Shown in pieces: positions 36,073 to 44,119 of a stretch of 64,000 nucleotides of DNA. The stretch's first letter is position 1. Every line of letters begins with the position of its first letter. Source of the DNA: Bacteroides sp. (GTDB lineage: Bacteria; Bacteroidota; Bacteroidia; Bacteroidales; P3); the NCBI GenBank assembly GCA_023662825.1, contig JAMPIH010000007.1:1-64000 (forward strand), written 5' to 3'. The notes under the pieces are model-generated. The model did no database searches, was not told where the DNA came from, and worked only from the letters and a program-made list of their open reading frames with translations. Position numbers and translations under genes: made by a program.

Positions 36073-36123
36073 ATATCCACTCTACAGTATCCATCCTAAC
36101 AGATAGAAAGAAGTTATCCAAAC

Positions 36124-36157
36124 AAAAAAAGGACGGTCAAAAGACCGTCCTTTTTGT
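36124..36157 (-). terminator. Terminator of gdhA
   Basis: A stem GGACGGTC / GACCGTCC with an AAAA loop (36131-36150), flanked by A and T runs on the two sides. It is bidirectional in form and lies about 30 bases past the gdhA stop. Confidence 0.85.
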
Positions 36158-36185
36158 TATCGAGGCGAAGCCTCAAAGACTGAAC

Positions 36186-37520
36186 TTAGCAAACGCCTTG
36201 TTCAATCATGGAGTCGGCAACCTTGATGAAGCCGGCAACGTTGGCACCCTTCACGTAGTTGATGTAGCCACCGTCTTTACCATACTTCACGCAGTTTTCG
36301 TGGATGCTGGCCATGATCTGATGCAGTTTGGCATCGACTTCGGCAGCCGTCCAGGAAAGTTTTTCGGCGTTCTGGCTCATTTCCAGACCGGAAACCGAAA
36401 CACCACCGGCGTTCACGGCCTTACCGGGAGCGAAGATCGTCTTGTTGGCGATGAACGCATTCACGGCATCGGCGTGGCAACCCATGTTCGAAACTTCGGC
36501 AACCAAGGTAACCTTGTTGGCGATAAGGGCCTGGGCATCTTCCAGACGAAGTTCGTTCTGGGTGGCGCAGGGCATGGCGATGTCAACCTTAACTTCCCAA
36601 GGTTTCTTGCCGGCAACGAACTTGGCGCTCTTGAACTTGTCGGCGAAAGGAGCTACAACGTCGTTGTTGCTGGCGCGCAACTCAAGCATATAGTTGATCT
36701 TCTCTTCGTTGAAGCCTTCGGGATCGTGGATGTAACCGTCGGGACCGGAAATGGTGACAACCTTGGCACCCAGTTCGGTAGCCTTGGTTACGGCACCCCA
36801 GGCAACGTTACCGAAGCCGGAAATGGCCACGGTCTTGCCCTTGATGTCCATATTGTGGGCCTTGAGCATGTGTTCCACGAAGTAAACGGCACCGAAACCG
36901 GTAGCTTCGGGACGGAGGATGGAACCACCCCAGCCGGCACCCTTACCGGTCAAAACACCGGTGTTTTCCACACGGAGTTTCTTGTACATGCCGTACATAT
37001 AACCGATTTCGCGGCCACCTACACCGATATCACCGGCGGGAACGTCGGTTTCAGGTCCGATGTATTTCTGGAGTTCCATCATGAAAGCCTGGCAGAAACG
37101 CATGATTTCGTTGTCGGAACGACCCTTGGCGTTGAAGTCGGAGCCACCCTTGCCACCGCCCATGGGCAAGGTGGTCAAGCTGTTCTTGAACGTCTGTTCG
37201 AAGCCCAGGAACTTGAGGGTGTCGAGCTTAACGCTGGGGTGGAAACGCAGACCGCCTTTGTAAGGTCCGATCGCGTTGTTGAACTGAACGCGGTAGCCGG
37301 TGTTGATCTGGATTTCGCCCTTGTCGTCAACCCATTCCACACGGAAAGTGAAGATACGATCGGGTTCGACCATACGTTCGATGATTTTGTGTTTTTCGTA
37401 CTGCGGATGGGCTTCGTAGTAGTCCTTGATAGTGTAGAGCACTTCTTCCACAGCCTGGAGGAACAAGGGTTCATCAGGATGTTTTTCCTTCAGATCGGCC
37501 AAGATTTTTTTTACGTCCAT
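36186..37520 (-). CDS. gdhA: NADP-specific glutamate dehydrogenase
   Basis: A 444-residue hexameric GDH that aminates 2-oxoglutarate to glutamate. The substrate lysine region is PMGGGKGGSDFNAKGRSDNE, and the preceding GPYKGGLRFHPSVKLDTLKF carries another conserved lysine. The nucleotide-binding fold has VAISGFGNVAWGAVTKATEL, and the NADP-type acid/serine environment is at ISGPDGY. Length and motifs are those of the NADPH-dependent bacterial form used for ammonia assimilation. The ATG at 37520 is preceded by an A/G-rich site. Monocistronic: promoter 37653-37686, terminator 36124-36157. Confidence 0.97.
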   Translation of the reverse strand: MDVKKILADLKEKHPDEPLFLQAVEEVLYTIKDYYEAHPQYEKHKIIERMVEPDRIFTFRVEWVDDKGEIQINTGYRVQFNNAIGPYKGGLRFHPSVKLDTLKFLGFEQTFKNSLTTLPMGGGKGGSDFNAKGRSDNEIMRFCQAFMMELQKYIGPETDVPAGDIGVGGREIGYMYGMYKKLRVENTGVLTGKGAGWGGSILRPEATGFGAVYFVEHMLKAHNMDIKGKTVAISGFGNVAWGAVTKATELGAKVVTISGPDGYIHDPEGFNEEKINYMLELRASNNDVVAPFADKFKSAKFVAGKKPWEVKVDIAMPCATQNELRLEDAQALIANKVTLVAEVSNMGCHADAVNAFIANKTIFAPGKAVNAGGVSVSGLEMSQNAEKLSWTAAEVDAKLHQIMASIHENCVKYGKDGGYINYVKGANVAGFIKVADSMIEQGVC

Positions 37521-37652
37521 GGCAACTTTGTTTTTAGGTTATTAGTTAATTTTTGATTGTTGGCTTAAAAAACTTAAAGCGGCTGAACCGGCCTCGCCGC
37601 AGGAAAAATCCCCTACGGACACCTGTACCCGTTTCACCGCCCAAAGCAGGAG

Positions 37653-37686
37653 CAAATTTACATCTTTTTTCGATTGGCGCGCCAAA
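37653..37686 (-). promoter_or_regulatory. Promoter of gdhA
   Basis: On the minus strand, TTTG (37686-37683) and TAAATTTG (37660-37653) are 22 bases apart, leaving a 5' leader of about 125 bases. A GGCGCGCC palindrome lies just inside the spacer (37676-37683). Confidence 0.55.
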
Positions 37687-37723
37687 TTTTATGAACCGGT
37701 TCTATTTTCCTGTTTATCAAAAC

Positions 37724-38542
37724 CTAAACTTTTCTGTCAGCAACCTGTTCCTGCGCCTTGATTTTCTTGCGCACCGAGGGCGGCACAGGCAGGTCGGACA
37801 CCACCTTACGGCCACACAGCTCCCGGATAACCACCGAGGCGCAGAGGCAACCGGCTATCGAAGGCATATAGGAAACCGTGCCCACCATCGACTTCTTGTT
37901 GGCCTCTCCCTCCACCTCCCGGACGGCCTGCGCGGGCACGTCCTCGGGCGAGAACACCGCCTGAATGCCCGTATAGACGCCCAATTTGTGCAGGCGCTTG
38001 CGAAGCACGTCGGCCAGGGGGCAGTTGTAGGTCTGGGAAATGTCGCAGATCCTGAACTGCACGGGGTCGATCTTGCCGCCCGAACCCATGGCGCTCACCA
38101 CGGGCAGCTTGCGGTTCACGCAATGATAGAGCAGGTAGATTTTGGGCGAGAGGGTGTCGATGGCATCCACCACATAATCGTAGGGCTTGCTTTCGAGAAT
38201 CTCGATCATGCGCCCGTCCTTCACGTATTCGGGAATGGCTTCCAAGTGCAGTTCCGGGTTGATGTCCAGCAGGCGTTCGGCCATCACCTCGGCCTTGAGG
38301 CGCCCCATGTCGGGCAGGAGCGCGGGCAACTGACGGTTCAGGTTCGTGGGATGAAGCCGGTCGCCATCCACGACGGTGAGGTTCCCCACCCCGGCGCGCA
38401 CGATCATCTCGGCCGCATACGCGCCCACACCGCCCAGGCCCACCACCAATACGGAGGCCTGGTTCAGTTTCCTTACCGCTTCTCCGCCTAAGAGGAGTTC
38501 GGTACGCTGCTGCCAGCCGGAGGTGTTCCCGCTATCGGTCAT
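37724..38542 (-). CDS. tcdA: tRNA threonylcarbamoyladenosine dehydratase (TcdA-like)
   Basis: A 272-residue ThiF/E1-like enzyme. TcdA uses ATP to cyclise t6A37 of tRNA to ct6A. The nucleotide-binding motif is VLVVGLGGVGAYAAEMIVRA, followed by LTVVDGDRLHPTNLNRQ and DYVVDAIDTLSPKIYLL; AMGSGGKIDPVQF is typical of TcdA rather than MoeB or ThiF. The start ATG 38542 lies just inside the end of the S41 protease gene (11-base overlap), so the two are coupled. The longer upstream frame is a shadow of that gene. Confidence 0.87.
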   Translation of the reverse strand: MTDSGNTSGWQQRTELLLGGEAVRKLNQASVLVVGLGGVGAYAAEMIVRAGVGNLTVVDGDRLHPTNLNRQLPALLPDMGRLKAEVMAERLLDINPELHLEAIPEYVKDGRMIEILESKPYDYVVDAIDTLSPKIYLLYHCVNRKLPVVSAMGSGGKIDPVQFRICDISQTYNCPLADVLRKRLHKLGVYTGIQAVFSPEDVPAQAVREVEGEANKKSMVGTVSYMPSIAGCLCASVVIRELCGRKVVSDLPVPPSVRKKIKAQEQVADRKV

Positions 38543-40349
38543 GGATGCCCATCTTGTCGAACAGCGCCTTGTCGTTGAGCACGCGCACGGCGGTGGAAAA
38601 GGCGTCGTCCACCTCCTTGGTGACGCGGTAGAAATAGGGCGTTCCATAAAGGTTGCTGGCAAAGAGCGCCTTGATCTGCGCACGCAGGAACCTGTCGGAG
38701 TTGTCGTTGTAGATACGCTGGTTCTCGTCTTCCTTCTGTGCCTTTTCGAGCAGGTAGGCGTTCATGCGGGCCTCGTCCCAAAGCACGTTCCGCATGTATT
38801 CGGTGTAGGTCTGCGCTTTCTTGAGCGTGGTGTCGGCCTGCATTTCCTTGAGCATATCCTGCAAGAAGCGGCTTGCCTGGGCTTCCTTGAAGTTGGTGTG
38901 CGGAACGCCTTTTTTTGCGGCGTAGCCGTAGAATTCCTGCATGAAGGCGCTGTCGGCCTCGAAATTCTCGTAGAAGGTCTTGAAGTCGGGGTATCTCGCC
39001 TTGTAGGCATCCCGTTCCTTGTCCAGCACGCTCAGCACGTAGCGGTTCAGCAGGTTCTTGCTGCGCAGGGCCACGTAGTAGTCGCTGGCGCGCGTGGTGT
39101 CGGCCGGCACGAACACGTCGGGCATGATGCCGCCGCCCCCGTACACCAGGCGGTTGCCTGCCGTGTAGTAGCGCAGGGAATCGGGCATCTTTACCGAGTC
39201 GGGATGCACCATCTCGCCGTGACGGTAGCGGTTCATGATGTCTTTGTAGTAGGCTTCCATACCGTCCTTATAGGGCTTCTGTATGCAGCGCCCCGAGGGG
39301 GTGTAGTAGCGGGCTATGGTAAGGCGCACGTTGGAGTGGTCGGGCAGGTTGAAGGGGCGTTGCACCAGGCCCTTGCCGAACGAACGGCGGCCCACCACGA
39401 TGGCCCTGTCCCAGTCCTGCAGCGCGCCGGCCAGAATCTCGCTGGCCGAGGCCGAGTTCTCGTCTATCATCACCACCATGCGGCCTTCGATAAACAGCCC
39501 CTTGCCGGTGGTGCGGAATTCCTCGCGTTCCTGCGCCTTGCCCTGCATATAGACAACAAGACGGTCTTTGGGCAGGAACTGGTCGGCCAGCGAGACGGCG
39601 ATATCTAAGTAACCGCCCGTGTTGCCGCGCAAATCCAGAATCAGGTTCTTCATGCCCTGTTTCTTGAGGTCGGCCAAAGCGGCGGCCACTTCTTCGGCGC
39701 TGGTGCGGGAGAAACGGTCTAACTGGATGTAGCCGTTGCGCTTGTCGATCATAAAGTAGGTGTCCACGCTGTGCAGGGGAATCTTGTCGCGTTCGATCTC
39801 GAACACCATAGTTTCGGACTCTCCCTTGCGGCGGATGCCCACTTCGACCCGCGTGCCTTTCTTGCCGCGCAGGTGGGTGAACACGAAGTTGGTGTTGGCG
39901 TTCTTGCCGGTGGCGTCGAGGGTGTCGATGCGCACGATGCGGTCGCCGGGCAACAGGCCCACTTTCTGCGCGGGGCCTCCCGAAATAACATCGACCACCA
40001 TCACGCTGTCTTCAAAAATCTGGAACGAGACGCCGATGCCGTCGAAGTTGCCCACCAGGGGTTCGTTGGTGCGCTTCAGGTCTTTGGCGGCGATATAGGC
40101 CGAATGGGGGTCGAGCTGTTCGAGGATGTTCACGATGCCTTTCTCCACGATGGGCGACATATCCACGTCTTCCACATAGGCGTAGCGTATCATCTGCAAG
40201 AGGGTTCCCATCTTGTTCTCGACCAGGGAAACGTGGTTGCGCGGAAGCTCCTCGGCTTCCGGCTCGGCTTTCCTGTTCTTTCCTGTCTGCGCGGGCAGCG
40301 CCAGAACAAACACCAGGAAAAGCGTCAATGTATGGAGGGTCTTTTTCAT
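38532..40349 (-). CDS. S41-family C-terminal processing protease with PDZ domain
   Basis: A 605-residue exported protease. The signal peptide (TLFLVFVLALPAQ) is followed by a helical region, then a PDZ domain at about 95-185 (GIGVSFQIFEDSVMVVDVIS, GPAQKVGLLPGDRI). The S41 catalytic domain follows, with the serine in ENSASASEILAGALQD near residue 300 and the lysine in RRSFGKGLVQ near 326. A long C-terminal helical extension of about 200 residues follows. Family members cleave C-terminal tails of envelope proteins. It is co-transcribed with the tcdA-like gene. Confidence 0.93.
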   Translation of the reverse strand: MKKTLHTLTLFLVFVLALPAQTGKNRKAEPEAEELPRNHVSLVENKMGTLLQMIRYAYVEDVDMSPIVEKGIVNILEQLDPHSAYIAAKDLKRTNEPLVGNFDGIGVSFQIFEDSVMVVDVISGGPAQKVGLLPGDRIVRIDTLDATGKNANTNFVFTHLRGKKGTRVEVGIRRKGESETMVFEIERDKIPLHSVDTYFMIDKRNGYIQLDRFSRTSAEEVAAALADLKKQGMKNLILDLRGNTGGYLDIAVSLADQFLPKDRLVVYMQGKAQEREEFRTTGKGLFIEGRMVVMIDENSASASEILAGALQDWDRAIVVGRRSFGKGLVQRPFNLPDHSNVRLTIARYYTPSGRCIQKPYKDGMEAYYKDIMNRYRHGEMVHPDSVKMPDSLRYYTAGNRLVYGGGGIMPDVFVPADTTRASDYYVALRSKNLLNRYVLSVLDKERDAYKARYPDFKTFYENFEADSAFMQEFYGYAAKKGVPHTNFKEAQASRFLQDMLKEMQADTTLKKAQTYTEYMRNVLWDEARMNAYLLEKAQKEDENQRIYNDNSDRFLRAQIKALFASNLYGTPYFYRVTKEVDDAFSTAVRVLNDKALFDKMGIHDR

Positions 40350-40421
40350 ATCAAAACCTTTTTCTCCGCTTCCATTATCGGAAAAACAAGCGGAGACATT
40401 CCGCGAAGATAAAAATTTCCG

Positions 40422-41576
40422 CTACAATAAACCCCTGGGGTTTCCGTACAGGCGAGCCATCCACATGGCAAACAGCTTGTCTGTAACGGAAAAGACCTTG
40501 TTGATTTCGGTAATGAAGTCTTTTTCAAGCAGTTTCTTCATGGCCGACTGAACGGAACTTGCCGACATAAGGCGGTGGCGCTTGATAAAATCGGCCGACG
40601 TGAGGCGCGACACCTCTCCGTCTTTGGCAATGGCGTAGAGCAACTCTTTCTGCTTTTCGGGGATGTTCGAGAGAATCTCACGGAAAACGGTGTCGTTCGC
40701 CGCCAGCATGTTGTCGATGGCCGATTGGACAATCTCAAGCGTGCATTCCCCGCCCTGGGGCGTATCCGCAAACGCTTCGTTGAATGTCTTTTGGATGTAG
40801 TAGGTATGCCCTTTGAAGAGGTCATAGACCTTTTCCACGTTCTTTTCCTCTATTTTCCGCTTGCGTTTCTTGAAATGGCCCACGATAAACGGAATGTAGA
40901 TTTCCGGCACGATGGCCCGCAGCTCCAGCATGTCCGCGCTATGGTAGAACGGGCGGGCGGCGGAGGTAAACATCTCCTGCATCATGTGCCGTTCGCTTCC
41001 GGCAAAAATAAAATGGCAATTGCTCAGCTTCTGGATATGCGTGCGCAACAATGCCTCGATGTTCTTCTCGGGATATTTGGCAATCTGCTGAAACTCGTCG
41101 ATCGCCACGATACACGGTTTATCCGCCTCGGCAAGGTAGCGGAAAATCTCTTCCAGCGTATATTCCGGACGTTCGATATCGCCCAACTCCACGTTGAACG
41201 TGGGCGTACCCGAAAAAGGGTCGAACCCAAACTGTCCGCTAAGCGACTTAAGGGTTCTGACAAACAGGTCGGCCATCTTGCGGCTGCGGGGCCGGAGCGT
41301 TTCGTAGATCTCCCGTCCGAGCAGGTAGGTGAATTCCCGCAGACTCGAAGTATGGAGAATGTCGATAAAGAAGGTGTAATATCCCTTGGCGATCTCGGGC
41401 TTGTCGTAGCAGAACCGGATCAATCCCGTCTTACCCATACGGCGCGGGGAAATGACCACCATATTGTTGCCGTTGGTAATGGATTTTATCAAACGTGCGG
41501 ATTCCGTCACTCGGTCGCAGAAGTATTCCGGTTCTATTTTGCCCGTTACAACAAACGGATTGCTTACCTTTTCCAT
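40422..41576 (-). CDS. Orphan P-loop ATPase with C-terminal winged helix (ATPase 1)
   Basis: A 384-residue STAND/archaeal-type ATPase. The N-terminal NPFVVTGKIEPEYFCDR is the usual opening of this family. The Walker A is ISPRRMGKTGLIRF, the Walker B CIVAIDEFQQI, and a sensor-like FIFAGSERHMMQ follows. The C-terminal quarter (RLTSADFIKRHRLMSASSVQ to FSVTDKLFAMWMARL) looks like a winged helix-turn-helix, so DNA or repeat binding is plausible. The start was set at 41576 (MEKVSNPF). An array of 14-bp repeats lies immediately upstream (41587-41670). A remnant of a second copy (last codons plus array) lies at 44026-44098. The function is unknown. Confidence 0.8.
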   Translation of the reverse strand: MEKVSNPFVVTGKIEPEYFCDRVTESARLIKSITNGNNMVVISPRRMGKTGLIRFCYDKPEIAKGYYTFFIDILHTSSLREFTYLLGREIYETLRPRSRKMADLFVRTLKSLSGQFGFDPFSGTPTFNVELGDIERPEYTLEEIFRYLAEADKPCIVAIDEFQQIAKYPEKNIEALLRTHIQKLSNCHFIFAGSERHMMQEMFTSAARPFYHSADMLELRAIVPEIYIPFIVGHFKKRKRKIEEKNVEKVYDLFKGHTYYIQKTFNEAFADTPQGGECTLEIVQSAIDNMLAANDTVFREILSNIPEKQKELLYAIAKDGEVSRLTSADFIKRHRLMSASSVQSAMKKLLEKDFITEINKVFSVTDKLFAMWMARLYGNPRGLL

Positions 41577-41586
41577 CGAATGATTT

Positions 41587-41670
41587 TTCGGCAAAAATAA
41601 TTATGCAAATCGGATTATGCAAATCGAATAATTTGAAATGAATAATCCGAATCGAATAATTCTCGATGAC
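41587..41670 (-). repeat. 14-bp tandem array in front of ATPase 1
   Basis: On the plus strand, units of exactly 14 bases begin at 41601 (TTATGCAAATCGGA), 41615 (TTATGCAAATCGAA), 41629 (TAATTTGAAATGAA) and 41643 (TAATCCGAATCGAA). Degenerate units lie at 41587 and 41657. The array occupies the whole leader of the ATPase gene. Confidence 0.85.
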
Positions 41671-41706
41671 CAATGGTTGGTGGCACTTCTTTCAGAAACT
41701 TGCCTT

Positions 41707-43986
41707 TTATTTTTCCGTGGTGGCACGCTCTTTGACCGCATCCACGCCGTAGGTCTGCCTGCTTCGGTTGCGGGCGAGCGCACTGCCGAAATTATAGACG
41801 AACGAAATGTCCACACGCCTGAACCACCTTGTCGTCAAGGCCCTATAGTCCACCCCCTCGATCAACGAAACCTTTTCCGATTTCCGGTTCAGGAGAATGT
41901 AGGGAACCGAAACCCGCAGCCGGCACCGTTTCCCGAAATCCTTCTGCACCGCCGCGCCCAAGAAATAAAGGTGGGACGTCCGGTAAAACAAGTCCCTCTG
42001 CGGCGTGTTGTACAGGGCATTCACCTCTATCTTCCACTTCATGGGGAGATACAGCCCCAGGGCGGCGCTCCCCTCAAAGCCCCACATGGCCGACTTTCCG
42101 TGCGCATCGTCCTGACAGAAACGGTGGAACATCTCTCCGTAAAAGCCGAAACGCAGCCAATCCTTCACTATCCAGAGGGCGGTCTTGCCCCATAGCGTGG
42201 CCGTCCGCCGGTGCTTGATCTCGGAAAATGTCGTGATGAGATCCTCGCCCTCCCAACGGTAGAACGCCGAGGGGGAGTTGTTGCTCCATACATAGGAAAG
42301 ACCCACCGAATGGGAGTTCCCGAGCATCTGCGTAAGATAGACCTTGTTCTGGTACTCGGGGGCGACCCCTCCTCCCGTGTAGAATACGTGTTCGCCTTCC
42401 GTATAGACAAAGGGCGTGTAGTTGTTCATCGCGGGGCGGGACACGCTGCGGAGGTAGCCCCCGTTGAGGCTGAAGCCTTGTTTGGGGAAATTATACCCTA
42501 TGTCGAGGGTGGGGAAATAGTCGTGGAAACCGTCCTTGCGCCTATAGTCCGCGTTGTCGGAAAGCGCCCTGAACATCGCCCACTCGTAGCGGAATCCGGC
42601 GGTGATGTCCAGACAGTCCCAGAACTCCCCGAAAAACTCCGCATAGGCCCCCGCCGTCGATTCCTTGTAGGTAAATGGTGGATTCCATACAAGCCCCTGA
42701 TAGGTCTGCCAGCCGTTAAGGTAAAGATAGTCCGCCCCTGCCGTCAGCTCACAGACCTCCCCGAGCGGAATGCCGAATTCCGCCTTGCCCGAAAACACCT
42801 GCCGCCCCGTTGTCTGCCCCGAGGTTTTCTCGCCCGACGGCAATGATTTTTCCGCGTATCCGTCCCGGTTGTTCAGGAAGTCCGCGACCACCTGGAAGCG
42901 GTTCCCGTTCTTTCCGAACGTAAGCTCGTAGCTCACGAAAACGTCTTCCTCGTGCGTGTGCGTCTTGTGTTCCTGCAGGAAAAGCCCGTCGGCGGACGAG
43001 GTCTGCATCCTTTCGTTCCAGAACGGCATGTACCAAAGGTTGAGGCCGAGGCCTATCTGCTGTCGGTCGGTGATTTCATACACGACGCTGTTGTCCCACA
43101 TCAGGTCGAGATTCGAGAAACCGGTGATCTTCGTAAGTTCTTCCCATTTCCCCGCCGCGGTGGACAGGGTCTGTTCATTGGTCTTGTCCCACGCGCCGGT
43201 GGCCATCAGAGACGTGTTCACTGAAACCTTTTTGCCCGAATATCCCAGCGAGAAGGTGGCATCGGGCTCCAGGCCCACATATTCCGCACCCACCGACAAC
43301 GAGGCGTTCAATGTGCCGAAAAACAGACTGCTGTCGCCTATCCGGGTCGAGATATAGATGGCGCCGCCCCGCTGGCTTCCCCCGCCCTTGATGGTGTTTC
43401 CCGCCTGAACCTTGATCTTTTCCACCGACTCGGCCGGCAGGCCCTGCAGGTAGCGGAAAAGCTGTTCCTTGGGCATGTTCAGCTTGCGCCCGTTCACATA
43501 GACCGCCGAGACGGCTTCATTCCCCTCGATGCGCAGGTCGGGCGACACGTTCGGCATCTCCTTGGTAAGGAGTTCGCCCAGGCTTTTCCCCTCCGCGATC
43601 GGATTCCCGCGCATGTGCATCGTGTAGCCCGAGCCTTTCTTTTGGATAAACTTGCCCTGCACGGTAACGCTTTTCAAGTCATACGCCTTTCTTTGCAAAA
43701 CGATGGAACCCAGGCTCGTGTCGCCCGCACTTTGAACGGGAACAACCTGTTCTTCATAACCCAGGTGCCGCAGATGCAGTTGATAATTCCCTCCTGAAAG
43801 TTCCTGCGAAAAACGCCCGTCCTTTCCCGTGATGAGGGCCACCGTATCCCTGCCTGCAAAAACTACCGCCACGCCCTCCAACGGCAACCCTCCCGCATCG
43901 GTCACCACGCCGCTCACCTTTCCCTGAGAGAAGGCTCTTATTGATAATAAAAAAATAAGAAGTATCAGCTGACACCTTTGCTTCAT
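41707..43986 (-). CDS. TonB-receptor-like outer-membrane barrel with carboxypeptidase-like N domain
   Basis: A 759-residue protein. The signal peptide (LILLIFLLSIRAFSQ) is followed by a carboxypeptidase-D-regulatory-like domain at about 22-105 (GKVSGVVTDAGGLPLEGVAV, GNYQLHLRHLGYEEQ). A plug-like domain at about 110-210 follows (LGELLTKEMPNVSP, VYVNGRKLNMPKEQL, GGSQRGGAIYI), then a large barrel with aromatic strands ending VDISFVYNFGSAL. This fits the outer-membrane beta-barrel family related to SusC-like receptors but without SusD. It is bracketed by ATPase 1 with its array on one side and the ATPase-1 remnant on the other. The ligand is unknown. Confidence 0.8.
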   Translation of the reverse strand: MKQRCQLILLIFLLSIRAFSQGKVSGVVTDAGGLPLEGVAVVFAGRDTVALITGKDGRFSQELSGGNYQLHLRHLGYEEQVVPVQSAGDTSLGSIVLQRKAYDLKSVTVQGKFIQKKGSGYTMHMRGNPIAEGKSLGELLTKEMPNVSPDLRIEGNEAVSAVYVNGRKLNMPKEQLFRYLQGLPAESVEKIKVQAGNTIKGGGSQRGGAIYISTRIGDSSLFFGTLNASLSVGAEYVGLEPDATFSLGYSGKKVSVNTSLMATGAWDKTNEQTLSTAAGKWEELTKITGFSNLDLMWDNSVVYEITDRQQIGLGLNLWYMPFWNERMQTSSADGLFLQEHKTHTHEEDVFVSYELTFGKNGNRFQVVADFLNNRDGYAEKSLPSGEKTSGQTTGRQVFSGKAEFGIPLGEVCELTAGADYLYLNGWQTYQGLVWNPPFTYKESTAGAYAEFFGEFWDCLDITAGFRYEWAMFRALSDNADYRRKDGFHDYFPTLDIGYNFPKQGFSLNGGYLRSVSRPAMNNYTPFVYTEGEHVFYTGGGVAPEYQNKVYLTQMLGNSHSVGLSYVWSNNSPSAFYRWEGEDLITTFSEIKHRRTATLWGKTALWIVKDWLRFGFYGEMFHRFCQDDAHGKSAMWGFEGSAALGLYLPMKWKIEVNALYNTPQRDLFYRTSHLYFLGAAVQKDFGKRCRLRVSVPYILLNRKSEKVSLIEGVDYRALTTRWFRRVDISFVYNFGSALARNRSRQTYGVDAVKERATTEK

Positions 43987-44025
43987 GTCCCGAATATTTA
44001 ACGGTATGAAAGTACGTTTTTTTTA

Positions 44026-44056
44026 GGGATTTCCGTACAGGCGAGCCATCTATATG
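44026..44056 (-). pseudogene. Remnant of the 3' end of an ATPase-1-like gene
   Basis: The minus strand reads ...AI*MARLYGNP* (complement of 44026-44056), matching the C-terminal MWMARLYGNP of ATPase 1. At the DNA level TTTCCGTACAGGCGAGCCAT is identical at 40441-40460 and 44030-44049. Everything between this tail and its upstream repeat units (44071-44098) has been deleted. Confidence 0.75.
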
Positions 44057-44070
44057 GCCGACTGCATGAT

Positions 44071-44098
44071 TTATGCAAATCGAATTATGCGAAATGAA
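44071..44098 (-). repeat. Two 14-bp units upstream of the ATPase-1 remnant
   Basis: TTATGCAAATCGAA at 44071-44084 is identical to the unit at 41615-41628. The next unit, TTATGCGAAATGAA, keeps the 14-base phase. So the array and gene tail were duplicated together in the same orientation. Confidence 0.8.
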
Positions 44099-44119
44099 TA
44101 GCTTTAATGGAAAGCGGCT

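Noticed and set aside
37653-37723. Riboswitch in the gdhA leader
   Set aside because: The leader is about 125 bases, but I find no conserved aptamer pattern or terminator/antiterminator pair in it.
41587-41670. CRISPR-like array
   Set aside because: Units are 14 bp and contiguous, without unique spacers, and no cas genes are near. The same argument excludes the 34-bp and 33-bp arrays, whose units abut with no spacer of constant length between conserved repeats.
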